NCBI GenBank assembly: GCA_937922745.1
Contig: CALAJO010000017.1
Span: forward strand, 1-34,599
Length of the DNA: 34,599 bases
Reading direction: 5' to 3'
Source: an uncultured cyanobacterium
Lineage (GTDB): Bacteria > Cyanobacteriota > Vampirovibrionia > Vampirovibrionales > JAGQHJ01
Shown: in pieces, positions 7,149 to 14,482 of the stretch
Numbering within the stretch: position 1 is the stretch's first letter
How the letters are laid out: every line of letters begins with the position of its first letter
Notes under the pieces: model-generated
Database searches by the model: none
Seen by the model: only the letters and a program-made list of their open reading frames with translations
Told to the model about the DNA's origin: nothing
Program-made: the position numbers and the translations under genes

Positions 7149-7862
7149 CTACTGGTACTTTTGCATGTGGAAATGTTCCGTGGCGAAACCCATTTCCAAG
7201 AGGCGGTGTTCCAGGCTTTGGGCCACTGGCCCCGGCCCAGCCAGGAACGTTTGCGCCTGCCCCGGATGGGTCACATGGCTCATAATGCGCTCGCCGATAT
7301 CATCCGGGTCATAACCGGCAGGTTGCAGGATAGGATAAACCTCCAGGCCGGGATAGCGATCCGTGTCCTCCTCCAGCTCGGGTTCGTAAGGCAGCCGCCG
7401 GTCGTTGGCATGGATGGCGTAGAACTGCACCAGGGTGAATGGCTCGTGTAACTGGTAATAGTGCCGCATTATGCCGCGGGCCACGCCAATGCCTGAACCA
7501 AGGCCGATAAGCTGAAGGACGCGGTTGTTAACCGAGTTGCCCAGGCAAAAGCGACCAGACGGTTCTGAAATGCCTAAGGGTTGGCCGGGCCCATACTGCT
7601 GGAGTTGCGCGGAAACACCGTTTCGGCTGGCCCGATTGACGCAAATCTCAAGGACGCCATCCTCTAACAAGGCGCAGTTACAATAAGGCCGGATGGCCCC
7701 CCTGGTTTCTGCCGGGGTGGAAGGAAGGGACAGCTTGACGACGTGACCCGGCCGGTAAGCCGGATATCCTTCAGGCACGGCAAGGTACAAGGTCTTCACC
7801 GTCTCGGTTTGAGGCCTTGCCTCCAGCACGCTGCCGGGATAAAAATAAATCCGGGTAAGCAT
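7149..7862 (-). CDS. FNR-type FAD/NAD(P)-binding oxidoreductase
   Basis: This encodes 237 residues of the ferredoxin-NADP(H) reductase superfamily. The N-terminal FAD-binding barrel contains R-P-Y-C-N-C, corresponding to the R-x-Y-S/T FAD motif. The nucleotide-binding half has G-L-G-S-G-I-G-V-A-R-G-I, matching G-T-G-I-A-P, and the C-terminal part F-L-A-G-P-G-P-V matches the C-G-P-x-x-M region. No ferredoxin domain is attached, so it should exchange electrons with a separate partner. The upstream GGAGGG lies about twelve bases from the ATG. It heads the minus-strand run that continues with the pterin and hpd genes, but 130 bases separate it from the next gene, so co-transcription is uncertain. 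Electron partner and substrate cannot be predicted. Confidence 0.85.
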   Translation of the reverse strand: MLTRIYFYPGSVLEARPQTETVKTLYLAVPEGYPAYRPGHVVKLSLPSTPAETRGAIRPYCNCALLEDGVLEICVNRASRNGVSAQLQQYGPGQPLGISEPSGRFCLGNSVNNRVLQLIGLGSGIGVARGIMRHYYQLHEPFTLVQFYAIHANDRRLPYEPELEEDTDRYPGLEVYPILQPAGYDPDDIGERIMSHVTHPGQAQTFLAGPGPVAQSLEHRLLEMGFATEHFHMQKYQ

Positions 7863-8026
7863 GATGGCAGCCCATCCCTCCTATCCCAACCATCACTGTT
7901 ATGGTGCCAGCCCCTACGGAAATATCCATTGGCGGCCCGACGGATTTTTGGGAAATGACCCTGCCCGGTGTAAAAGCGTGTACCCCCGGTTTCGCTTTTA
8001 TCCTACAATATTTCCACACAGGTAGG

Positions 8027-8506
8027 ATGACCCGGAATATCCCGATGCAGCTCAAAGAAATCCAGAAAGTGTTGATGAACGACCCTGCTGCCCCTAAGTC
8101 GGCCGCGGACGCCTTGAAGCAGCTAAAGGCCGCTTCGGAGCGGGCACTGGAAAACCTGAATGAGCATAACACGGTACAAGCCCAGGTGTTGCTGGAAAAT
8201 GCGTTTACCCATATGATGGCCGCCTTCCATTATATGAACCTGGATGTGGAGAAGGTGGTGCAACGGGAGCGGCAACGCCGGGTTTACGGCCAAAACAACG
8301 CCCAGGACAAGGTGATTCTCATCTTCTCCGACCATGCGGAGCTGCGTGTGCAGGGGGAGCTTCGCGGCACCATCCCGCTGTATAGCCAGGAGGATTATGC
8401 CGAACTGCGCCAGATTGCCCAGATTTTCGAGTGCCGGATGGAGCATGCCGACCACCTGCAACTCGACCTGTTTTCCGTGATGAATACAACGGCAACCCCG
8501 GCCTGA
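8027..8506 (+). CDS. Unknown protein coupled to a pseudouridine synthase
   Basis: I do not recognise a family. The product is about 159 residues, soluble and largely helical: a helix-rich N-terminus with K-Q-L-K-A-A-S-E-R-A-L-E-N-L, then E-R-Q-R-R-V-Y-G-Q-N-N-A-Q-D-K and a C-terminal half with alternating charged segments. ATG 8027 or ATG 8045 could be the start; both are in frame, and the reading frame also extends upstream without a better ribosome-binding site. A TACAAT at 8004-8009 could be a -10 box. Its TGA overlaps the ATG of the next gene by one base, so the two are translationally coupled, which hints at a role linked to RNA or ribosome metabolism. Confidence 0.75.
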   Translation: MTRNIPMQLKEIQKVLMNDPAAPKSAADALKQLKAASERALENLNEHNTVQAQVLLENAFTHMMAAFHYMNLDVEKVVQRERQRRVYGQNNAQDKVILIFSDHAELRVQGELRGTIPLYSQEDYAELRQIAQIFECRMEHADHLQLDLFSVMNTTATPA

Positions 8507-9375
8507 TGTCCGTGCGATTAAACAAGTTTATTGCCGACTGCACCGGCCTCTCCCGGCGTAAGGCGGATGAGCTGATTGCGGAAGGCAAAGTGCGCGTTAA
8601 CCGTAAACCGGCGGAAGTGGGCCAGGCCATCCATCCGGATAAGGATACCGTGACGCTGGACGGCAAACGGCTGGAACAGCAGAAAAAACTGTACGTGCTG
8701 TTCTACAAGCCGCCGGGGTGCATCACCACCCGCTCCGACCCGGAAGGGCGACGCACCGTATACGACTACCTGCCGGAGAAATACCATCACCTGGATCCGG
8801 TCGGACGGCTGGATCGGGACTCGTCCGGCTTGCTGCTGCTAACCAACGATGGGGAACTGATTATGCAGCTGACCCATCCCCGCTACGAACACCAGAAGGT
8901 TTACCGCGTGACGGTGAACAAGACCCTGAACGAGCATATCGTAAACAAGGTGCAGACCGGCGTAACCCTGGAACCGGAAAACAAGCTGGCGACGCAAAAA
9001 GTGCTGGAGATTATCGACAAACATACTCTGGTGCTTTCGCTGAAGACAGGGATGAACCGCCAGATCCGGCGAGTGTTTGAAGCGCTGGGATATGAGGTGA
9101 CTGCGCTAAAACGTACGGCCTTTGCCGGGATCATTTTGCAGCAGCTTCGCCCGGGGGAATCCCGGCCGTTGAAGCTGGGCGAAATAAGGCATCTAACCCG
9201 TAACTTGGTGAAGCCGCCCAAGGGAGCCGCCCGCCAAAAATCATCCAACGCGCGCAAAAAGCCGACCGCGGAAAAGCCTGCAGAGAAAGGCGCTAAGCCT
9301 ATTGGAAAGCAGCGCCCCCATGCAAAGGCAAAAGGCCCCCGCGGAACGCGAGGGCCTTCTGAAAGGCGAGACTAA
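8506..9375 (+). CDS. RsuA/RluB-family 16S/23S rRNA pseudouridine synthase
   Basis: This encodes 289 residues. It has an N-terminal S4 RNA-binding domain (residues 1 to about 60, starting S-V-R-L-N-K-F-I-A) and a catalytic domain with the family motif G-R-L-D-R-D-S-S-G-L-L-L-L-T-N-D-G, whose Asp is the nucleophile, plus Y-R-V-T-V-N and G-M-N-R-Q-I-R-R. The enzyme isomerises a specific uridine in ribosomal RNA; RsuA acts on 16S and RluB on 23S, and the length and sequence here do not decide between them. The last 50 residues are a disordered Lys/Ala/Pro-rich tail. The start overlaps the preceding stop (TGATG). The 3' end is antisense to the terminator of the converging flagellin gene. Confidence 0.93.
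   Translation: MSVRLNKFIADCTGLSRRKADELIAEGKVRVNRKPAEVGQAIHPDKDTVTLDGKRLEQQKKLYVLFYKPPGCITTRSDPEGRRTVYDYLPEKYHHLDPVGRLDRDSSGLLLLTNDGELIMQLTHPRYEHQKVYRVTVNKTLNEHIVNKVQTGVTLEPENKLATQKVLEIIDKHTLVLSLKTGMNRQIRRVFEALGYEVTALKRTAFAGIILQQLRPGESRPLKLGEIRHLTRNLVKPPKGAARQKSSNARKKPTAEKPAEKGAKPIGKQRPHAKAKGPRGTRGPSERRD
9332..9358 (-). terminator. Intrinsic terminator of the first flagellin gene
   Basis: On the minus strand the stem AAGGCCC/GGGCCTT, continued after one mismatch by CGCG/CGCG around a three-base loop, is followed by a T-rich tail (TTTTGCCTTT). It lies 25 bases past the flagellin stop and is embedded in the 3' coding end of the converging pseudouridine synthase gene. Confidence 0.75.
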
Positions 9376-9383
9376 ACCTGGGT

Positions 9384-10244
9384 TTAGCCCCCTCTGAGCA
9401 GGGTCATCGCCAGGTTGGTCGATGAGTTGGCCTGCGTCAGGATGCTGGTTGCGGCCTGCTGCAATATCTGGTTCTTTGTAAGCTCCGAAGTCTCTTTGGC
9501 AACATCCACGTTGCGAATACGGGATTCTGCGGCAGAGAAGTTCTCGGAGGTGACTTGCAGGTTCTGGATAGCACTCTCCAACCGGTTCTGGAAGGAACCG
9601 ATGGTTGCACGGGTTTGGCCGACGGTTTCCAGCGCTGCATCAACCAGCCCCAGAAAGTTGCGGGCCGCACTGTTGGTGGTCAGGTCAACAGAAGAGCTTG
9701 CAATCCCCAAGCCAGCGCTTGCGGTCGCATCCACCAGGGCAGAGCCGATGTTCAACGTATCGAGGGATACATCGTCATTAGCGCCGATTTGGAGCAGGAA
9801 GGTTGCCCTGTCGCCTACACTGGCGTTGTTTAACAGTTTTTTACCGTTAAACTCGGTGGCATTCGCGATTCTGTCGATATCGCTCAAGCGTGCGTTGATT
9901 TCCTGTGTGATGGCTTCTCTTTGCGCATCACCGTTGGTGTCGTTTGCAGCCTGTACGGTTAATTCGCGAATCCGTTGCAGGTTATCCTGAATAACGCTCA
10001 GGGAACCTTCCGCCACGGACAAGAGGTTGTAACCGTCCTGCGCGTTGTTAATGGCCTGGTTTACACCGCGTGTCTGGGCCCTTAACGTTTCGGAGATTTG
10101 TAAGCCCGCCGCGTCATCCGCTGCCCGGTTAATGCGGTATCCGGAGGCCAATTTCTCAAAGCTTTTGGTTAAAGCGTTGGTATTTTTGGTCAGGTTACCT
10201 TGGGCATTGAGGGATGCCACGTTGGTATTAATTACGATTGGCAT
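9384..10244 (-). CDS. Flagellin (first copy)
   Basis: This encodes 286 residues of the filament subunit. The conserved D0/D1 N-terminus is complete: it starts M-P-I-V-I-N-T-N-V-A-S-L-N-A-Q and includes L-A-S-G-Y-R-I-N-R-A-A-D-D-A-A-G-L-Q-I-S. The C-terminal D1/D0 coiled region is also complete (R-I-R-N-V-D-V-A-K-E-T, then N-Q-I-L-Q-Q-A). The variable centre is short, so the outer D2/D3 domains are minimal or absent. AAGGAG lies seven bases before the ATG. A second flagellin lies about 1 kb upstream on the same strand, with a different centre and C-terminus. A hairpin at 10346-10362 lies about 100 bases before the start. I saw no convincing sigma-28 promoter. Confidence 0.96.
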   Translation of the reverse strand: MPIVINTNVASLNAQGNLTKNTNALTKSFEKLASGYRINRAADDAAGLQISETLRAQTRGVNQAINNAQDGYNLLSVAEGSLSVIQDNLQRIRELTVQAANDTNGDAQREAITQEINARLSDIDRIANATEFNGKKLLNNASVGDRATFLLQIGANDDVSLDTLNIGSALVDATASAGLGIASSSVDLTTNSAARNFLGLVDAALETVGQTRATIGSFQNRLESAIQNLQVTSENFSAAESRIRNVDVAKETSELTKNQILQQAATSILTQANSSTNLAMTLLRGG

Positions 10245-11286
10245 GAACTAACTCCTTATCCTTCGTCGTGTTTATTACTTACCTTCCGTTGTAAGGTGTG
10301 TTCTGTTTTTCCGAGTTTCCAAGTGCCGTTTTCCCTCGGCAGGGGGTGCTTGCGGCAAGCACGGGCCTCCTTTCGTTCCGCCAGGTTGTTGTGCTAAAGC
10401 TTTCATCCAAAAAATGTCCTTGGGTTGGGCCTGTTGCCCACACGCCGTCCGATGGCGATATCATTCACCGCATCAGGCAGTGTATGGGCAAGCAAGCCTT
10501 GCTAACGTGCTTATTCGGTTTTGCCCGCAGCCCGGCAAGCCCTTGCAGGTTGCACAGGTTGCTGGTGACGCCCTTGCGCATGCGGCGGCCAGCCTCCGGC
10601 GCCATTGGCTTATACCGAGCATCGGGGGAGTTGCCCGATAACACAACAGAAGCCGCTGTTGGCGGATGCCTTGCGGCAAGCCCATCGGAATGGTATCCAT
10701 TCCGCAGGTTGCCATGCTGGCGCATGTTCAAGTTGGCTTGCCGTTTACCGCAATGAACGAAACCCTTACCAAGCGGGTTCTGCCCAGTGTGCGCCTTGTT
10801 GTTGAACAAGGCCACTTGGTATTCGGCTTGATGGCCAAGCAATCCCCGGTTGGGAATGGCTTGTATCGTCTAGACTCCTACCGGCTTAAGTCCTGAAAGA
10901 CTCCAGGTAAGCAGGATGGCGTCCGTTTTAACCTGGCATATCGGCTAAACCGATGATGCCGGTATTTTCGGGATCCGAGCTGATCATGCAACGATCCCAT
11001 TCAAAGCGATCGTCACTGTTTTCAGCTTCGGGTTGCGAATGGCCTGAGGTGAAAGAAAACGTCTTTCAGCATCAGGAATCACGCGTTCCCGTTGTGTCCC
11101 CATCGCCGGGAGATGATCCGGGTGCGGGTCTTTTCCGTATTCAATTTGGTTTTGTTCATACGAAGCCCCTTGCGGGTTCCTCATATGGGTCTGGTTCAGA
11201 GGGTTATGGGATTTGAACCAGATACAGATGAGGGAGGGGAGAGGGGCTTACCGCCCGCCTTTAGACAGGCGGTAAGCCGGTGGAAC
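10245..11286. other. Hairpin-rich, apparently non-coding inter-flagellin region
   Basis: About 1.04 kb separates two flagellin genes on the same strand. Reading frames inside have no recognisable protein character and no good ribosome-binding sites. Perfect or near-perfect inverted repeats are dense: 10346-10362 (7 bp), 10491-10503 (5 bp), 10675-10713 (an 8-bp inner stem at 10686-10704 inside a 5-bp outer stem), 10793-10812 (8 bp, loop GTTG), 10935-10960, 11043-11076 and 11245-11278 (11 bp). The core CTTGCGGCAAG occurs twice (at about 10350 and 10670). It could be a long flagellin leader, a non-coding RNA, or remnants of a palindromic repeat family. Confidence 0.6.
11245..11278 (-). terminator. 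Strong hairpin after the second flagellin gene
   Basis: The arms GGCTTACCGCC and GGCGGTAAGCC form a perfect 11-bp stem starting nine bases after the flagellin stop. On the minus strand it is followed by a C/T-rich tract rather than a clear U-run. It is probably a terminator or a 3'-end stabiliser. Confidence 0.55.
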
Positions 11287-12159
11287 TTACTTGCCCAGCA
11301 AGCTGAGAACCAGCTGGGGCGATTGGTTGGCCTGTGACAGGATGCTGACGGAAGCCTGCTGCAGTATCTGGTTTTTGGTAAGCTGCGCGGTTTCCTGGGC
11401 GATATCCAGGTCACGGATGCGGGACTCGGAGGACGTGAAGTTCTCGATGCCCAGCGAGAGGTTTTGCAAGGTACTATCCAACTGGTTTTGGAAAGCACCG
11501 ATAAGGGAGCGTCGTGCGGAAACCACGTTGATGGCGGCATCCAGGTCGTTCAGGAACTGGCGGGCAACGCTTCCGGAGGTAAAATCGATACTGCCGATGG
11601 TTTGCCAGCCGGTAGAGGTGGTTGCGCCCATCAAGCCAAGGGCCGTCACGGTTGCAGTCGCCAAGGCACTGGCGACATCCAGGGTGTTCTCCGCTTCATC
11701 GGAGTTGGCCCCAATTTGCAGGCGGGCTGCGGAAGCCGTCCCATCCAGCAGGTTGATACCGTTAAAGGCGGCTGCGGCTGCGATTCTATCGTTGTCTTCA
11801 AGTCTTTTCTTGATTTCGGCCTCGATGGCGTCGCGCTGATTTTCGCCGTTGGTATCGTTGGCGGCCTGTACGGTCAGTTCGCGAATCCGTTGCAGGTTAT
11901 CGTTGATAACGCTGAGGGAACCTTCCGTAATCTGCAAGATGCTGATACCGTCCTGGGCGTTTTGAAACGCGGTCTTCATCCCGCGGATCTGCCCTCTTAA
12001 GGTTTCGGAAATTGCTAAACCTGCGGCGTCGTCGGATGCGCGGTTGATGCGGAAACCGGACGACAGTTTCTCCATCGATTTGCTAAGGTTGCTGGTATTG
12101 GTGGATAAATTACGCTGAGCAACCAAAGATGAAATATTGGTATTTAAAACTAAAGGCAT
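11287..12159 (-). CDS. Flagellin (second copy)
   Basis: This encodes 290 residues. The N-terminal D0/D1 region starts M-P-L-V-L-N-T-N-I-S-S-L-V-A-Q-R-N-L and contains L-S-S-G-F-R-I-N-R-A-S-D-D-A-A-G-L-A-I-S. The C-terminal region contains R-I-R-D-L-D-I-A-Q-E-T-A-Q-L-T-K-N-Q-I-L-Q-Q-A and ends L-V-L-S-L-L-G-K. The centre is short, as in the first copy, but of different sequence, so the two subunits could be used in different filament zones or conditions. AAGGAG precedes the ATG by nine bases. Two small GC-rich hairpins lie 74-107 bases before the start. The UGDH-like gene diverges from it across about 455 bases. Confidence 0.96.
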   Translation of the reverse strand: MPLVLNTNISSLVAQRNLSTNTSNLSKSMEKLSSGFRINRASDDAAGLAISETLRGQIRGMKTAFQNAQDGISILQITEGSLSVINDNLQRIRELTVQAANDTNGENQRDAIEAEIKKRLEDNDRIAAAAAFNGINLLDGTASAARLQIGANSDEAENTLDVASALATATVTALGLMGATTSTGWQTIGSIDFTSGSVARQFLNDLDAAINVVSARRSLIGAFQNQLDSTLQNLSLGIENFTSSESRIRDLDIAQETAQLTKNQILQQASVSILSQANQSPQLVLSLLGK

Positions 12160-12614
12160 TTGCGTGTTCTCCTTAACTCGCTTTTGCTAATACATCCGTG
12201 TAGCTTAAATTTTTTAGTGTTGTTTCTTTGTAAGCCGCATCTTGCGGCTATGGCTCATCGCGAGCCGTTCCCTGTTTTCCGTATGTCCTGTTTTTCCATT
12301 TCCTCCTTCTTGTTCTTCCATTGGTGGGTACACATCCTGTGTACTTGTGAGAGGATTCGGAACGGGAAAGGGAATCTTTAACATAACTTTACAAACCTCC
12401 CCCAACCGGAGGAGTGGAGGCTTCTTCCTTAACGGCGCAATTTGTGATACAGTGGGCATTAACCAGTAACAAACGCAGTGGGTTGTCCTGCTTACGGACT
12501 CGGTTTTCTTTAGTCCCTTTCAAAGCCTTGTCCCTGGCGGGTTTTACAAACGGAGCGCTTGGCTCCCCCGTTCGCAGGCGTTACACGTTTCAGGCGGCTA
12601 AGGAGAGGTTGGAT
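12160..12614. other. Divergent intergenic region between flagellin 2 and the UGDH-like gene
   Basis: No gene was recognised. The region holds two adjacent hairpins (12233-12249, AGCCGC/GCGGCT; 12252-12266, GGCTC/GAGCC) in the presumed flagellin leader and a perfect 7-bp inverted repeat GTACACA-TCC-TGTGTAC at 12328-12344 that looks like an operator. A 19-base stretch at 12280-12298 matches 10295-10313, upstream of the other flagellin, at 15 of 19 positions. No confident promoter could be named on either strand. Confidence 0.5.
12328..12344. promoter_or_regulatory. Operator-like palindrome GTACACA-TCC-TGTGTAC
   Basis: This is a perfect inverted repeat of 7 bp with a 3-bp spacer, located in the divergent region, 169 bases from the flagellin start and 271 bases from the UGDH-like start. 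Its size suits a dimeric DNA-binding regulator. The regulator is unknown. Confidence 0.35.
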
Positions 12615-13997
12615 ATGAAAATTGCCATTATCGGGACGGGATATGTGGGCACAGTAACGGGCACATGCCTCGCGGAACTGGGCCACGAGGTGGTCTGCTC
12701 CGATGTGGACGCAAACCGGATTGAGAAACTGACCCGCGGCGAAGTGCCCTTTTATGAGAATGGCCTGGAGCCCTTGCTGCGCACCAACGTGGAAGAAGGC
12801 CGCCTGCGTTTTACCGCCGATAACAAGGAGGCCGTGAAGGACGCGGAAATTGTTTTCCTGTGTATCGGCACGCCGCCTTTGCCTAACGGCAAGCCGGACA
12901 TGAAGCCGCTGGAAAAAGCCATCTTCGATATTTCCCCCGCGTTGAACAATTACACGTTAATTGTGGAAAAAAGCACGCTCCCTATTCGTACCGGCGAGTG
13001 GCTGGAACAGAAAATAAGGGAAGGCGTGCAGCCCGATGTGGAGTTTGAGATTGCCGCCGTGCCTCAGTTCCTTCGGGAGGGCAAGGCTATTACCGACTTT
13101 ATGAAGCCGGATCGCATCGTGATTGGCGCCAACCACCAACGCGCCATCGATTTGCTGGTGCAAATCTACCAGCCCTTAAATGCCCCCATCCTCATTACCG
13201 ATATTAATAGCGCCGAGCTGATTAAGCACGCCTCCAACGCATTTTTGGCGATGAAGATCTCGTTTATCAACTCTATCGCGCAAATCTGTGAGAAAACCGG
13301 CGCGGACATCAACCAGGTGGCCAAGGGCATCGGCCTGGATCGCCGAATCAGCGCGGAATATCTGAATGCCGGGATTGGCTACGGCGGCATCTTCTTTCCC
13401 AAGGATATCGCTTCCCTGGTAAATATTGCCGACCAATACAGCATTAACCTAGACCTGTTGAAGTCGGTCGATACGATCAATCGTTATCAGCGCCTGCGCT
13501 TCGTGGAAAAAATTGAGCATGCCATTGGCGGCGCAACCGAAGGCAAGAAAATCGGGTTGTGGGGGCTGGCGTATCGGCCGCATACGGATGACATGCGGGA
13601 TGCCCCCAGCCTGAATATCATTCGCAGCTTGCAAAACCGGGGTGTTAAGGTTAAGGCCTACGATCCGCTGGCGATGGAAGCCACGCGCAACATCCTGCCG
13701 CACCTGGAGTACTGTAACGACGTGTATGAAGCCGCAACCGGCGTGGATGCCATCGTGATTATGACCGAGTGGGAAGAGTTCCAGCGCATCAACTTCCGCC
13801 GGTTAAAGGAAGCGACGGATTGCCGGCTGATCATCGACGGCCGCAACATCTACCAGCCACAGCGCATGGCCAATCTGGGCTTTAAATACATCAGCATTGG
13901 GCGTGTAACCCCTAAAGTGGAAGCGGCCGCCGAAACGGAAAAACCCCAATCCGGCAAAGGCAAACCCAAAGCCGCCAAGCCACTGGAAACCGTTTAA
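12615..13997 (+). CDS. UDP-glucose/nucleotide-sugar dehydrogenase homologue without catalytic Cys
   Basis: This encodes 460 residues of the UDP-glucose 6-dehydrogenase family. It has an N-terminal Rossmann domain (K-I-A-I-I-G-T-G-Y-V-G), a central helix with S-N-A-F-L-A-M-K-I-S-F-I-N-S, and a C-terminal UDP-binding domain with T-D-D-M-R-D-A-P-S. Two key active-site positions differ from the family. The G-Y-G-G-S-C-F-P-K-D motif reads G-Y-G-G-I-F-F-P-K-D, so the nucleophilic Cys is Phe260. The catalytic Glu of N-P-E-F-L reads V-P-Q-F-L (Gln151). The usual four-electron oxidation to UDP-glucuronate is therefore unlikely. The last 25 residues are a Lys/Ala/Pro tail. AAGGAGAGG precedes the ATG; the frame is open further upstream without a better start. 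It diverges from a flagellin, so a sugar role in filament or surface glycosylation is possible but unproven. Confidence 0.88.
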   Translation: MKIAIIGTGYVGTVTGTCLAELGHEVVCSDVDANRIEKLTRGEVPFYENGLEPLLRTNVEEGRLRFTADNKEAVKDAEIVFLCIGTPPLPNGKPDMKPLEKAIFDISPALNNYTLIVEKSTLPIRTGEWLEQKIREGVQPDVEFEIAAVPQFLREGKAITDFMKPDRIVIGANHQRAIDLLVQIYQPLNAPILITDINSAELIKHASNAFLAMKISFINSIAQICEKTGADINQVAKGIGLDRRISAEYLNAGIGYGGIFFPKDIASLVNIADQYSINLDLLKSVDTINRYQRLRFVEKIEHAIGGATEGKKIGLWGLAYRPHTDDMRDAPSLNIIRSLQNRGVKVKAYDPLAMEATRNILPHLEYCNDVYEAATGVDAIVIMTEWEEFQRINFRRLKEATDCRLIIDGRNIYQPQRMANLGFKYISIGRVTPKVEAAAETEKPQSGKGKPKAAKPLETV

Positions 13998-14354
13998 TTA
14001 AGGATCCCACCTTTCTGATGGCGGCTCAAGATCCCTCAATGCTTCTCTAAAGTCTGCAAAACTTCGCTGGCGATCGCCCAATATAAAGCTGTCTATCGAC
14101 GTATCTTCGGTAATCTCGTCGGCAGTGCCGTTTGCAATGCCGGCCAGGCGCTGTTTAATGGCCTCAATCACACGGCCATATCCAGCAGCGCTCGGTAAGC
14201 GTTGCGCCTCTTGCCAAAGTTTTTCGTGAGGCCCATCGACCCAATAAGGCTCTTGTTCGTAGCTAAAATCGGCCTGCTTTGGAGGCATGTTTGGCGGTGG
14301 CTGCTTATAAACGCCCGTAAAACGCTGATGACTAACAATCGGATTTATACGCAT
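13998..14354 (-). CDS. Small unknown protein with N-terminal R-F-T-G motif
   Basis: I do not recognise a family. The product is 118 residues, soluble and acidic, beginning M-R-I-N-P-I-V-S-H-Q-R-F-T-G-V-Y-K-Q followed by a Pro-rich stretch (P-P-P-N-M-P-P-K) and a helical C-terminal half with I-E-A-I-K-Q-R-L-A-G-I. Its stop codon abuts that of the converging UGDH-like gene with no spacer (TAATTA). It shares the R-F-x-G N-terminal motif with four other genes in the window. No strong ribosome-binding site is visible. Confidence 0.65.
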   Translation of the reverse strand: MRINPIVSHQRFTGVYKQPPPNMPPKQADFSYEQEPYWVDGPHEKLWQEAQRLPSAAGYGRVIEAIKQRLAGIANGTADEITEDTSIDSFILGDRQRSFADFREALRDLEPPSERWDP

Positions 14355-14482
14355 AAACCCATTCCTCTGAGAAACAATGACATCTGATTTGAAACCCCCT
14401 CAAACGCCTAAATTGCCTGCTCCCCATGCAACTTTTCTTCTTGAGAGGCGTTTGTATAGCCACGAACGAGAAAAATTGTCGC

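Noticed and set aside
10298-10842. Overlapping frames of 125-152 codons between the flagellins
   Set aside because: There are no ribosome-binding sites or protein-like composition, and the frames run through multiple palindromes; a decayed third flagellin was looked for and not seen.
10935-10960. Sigma-28-like -10 (GCCGATAT) on the minus strand
   Set aside because: No TAAA-type -35 lies 15 bases upstream, and the match is part of a palindrome far from the flagellin start.
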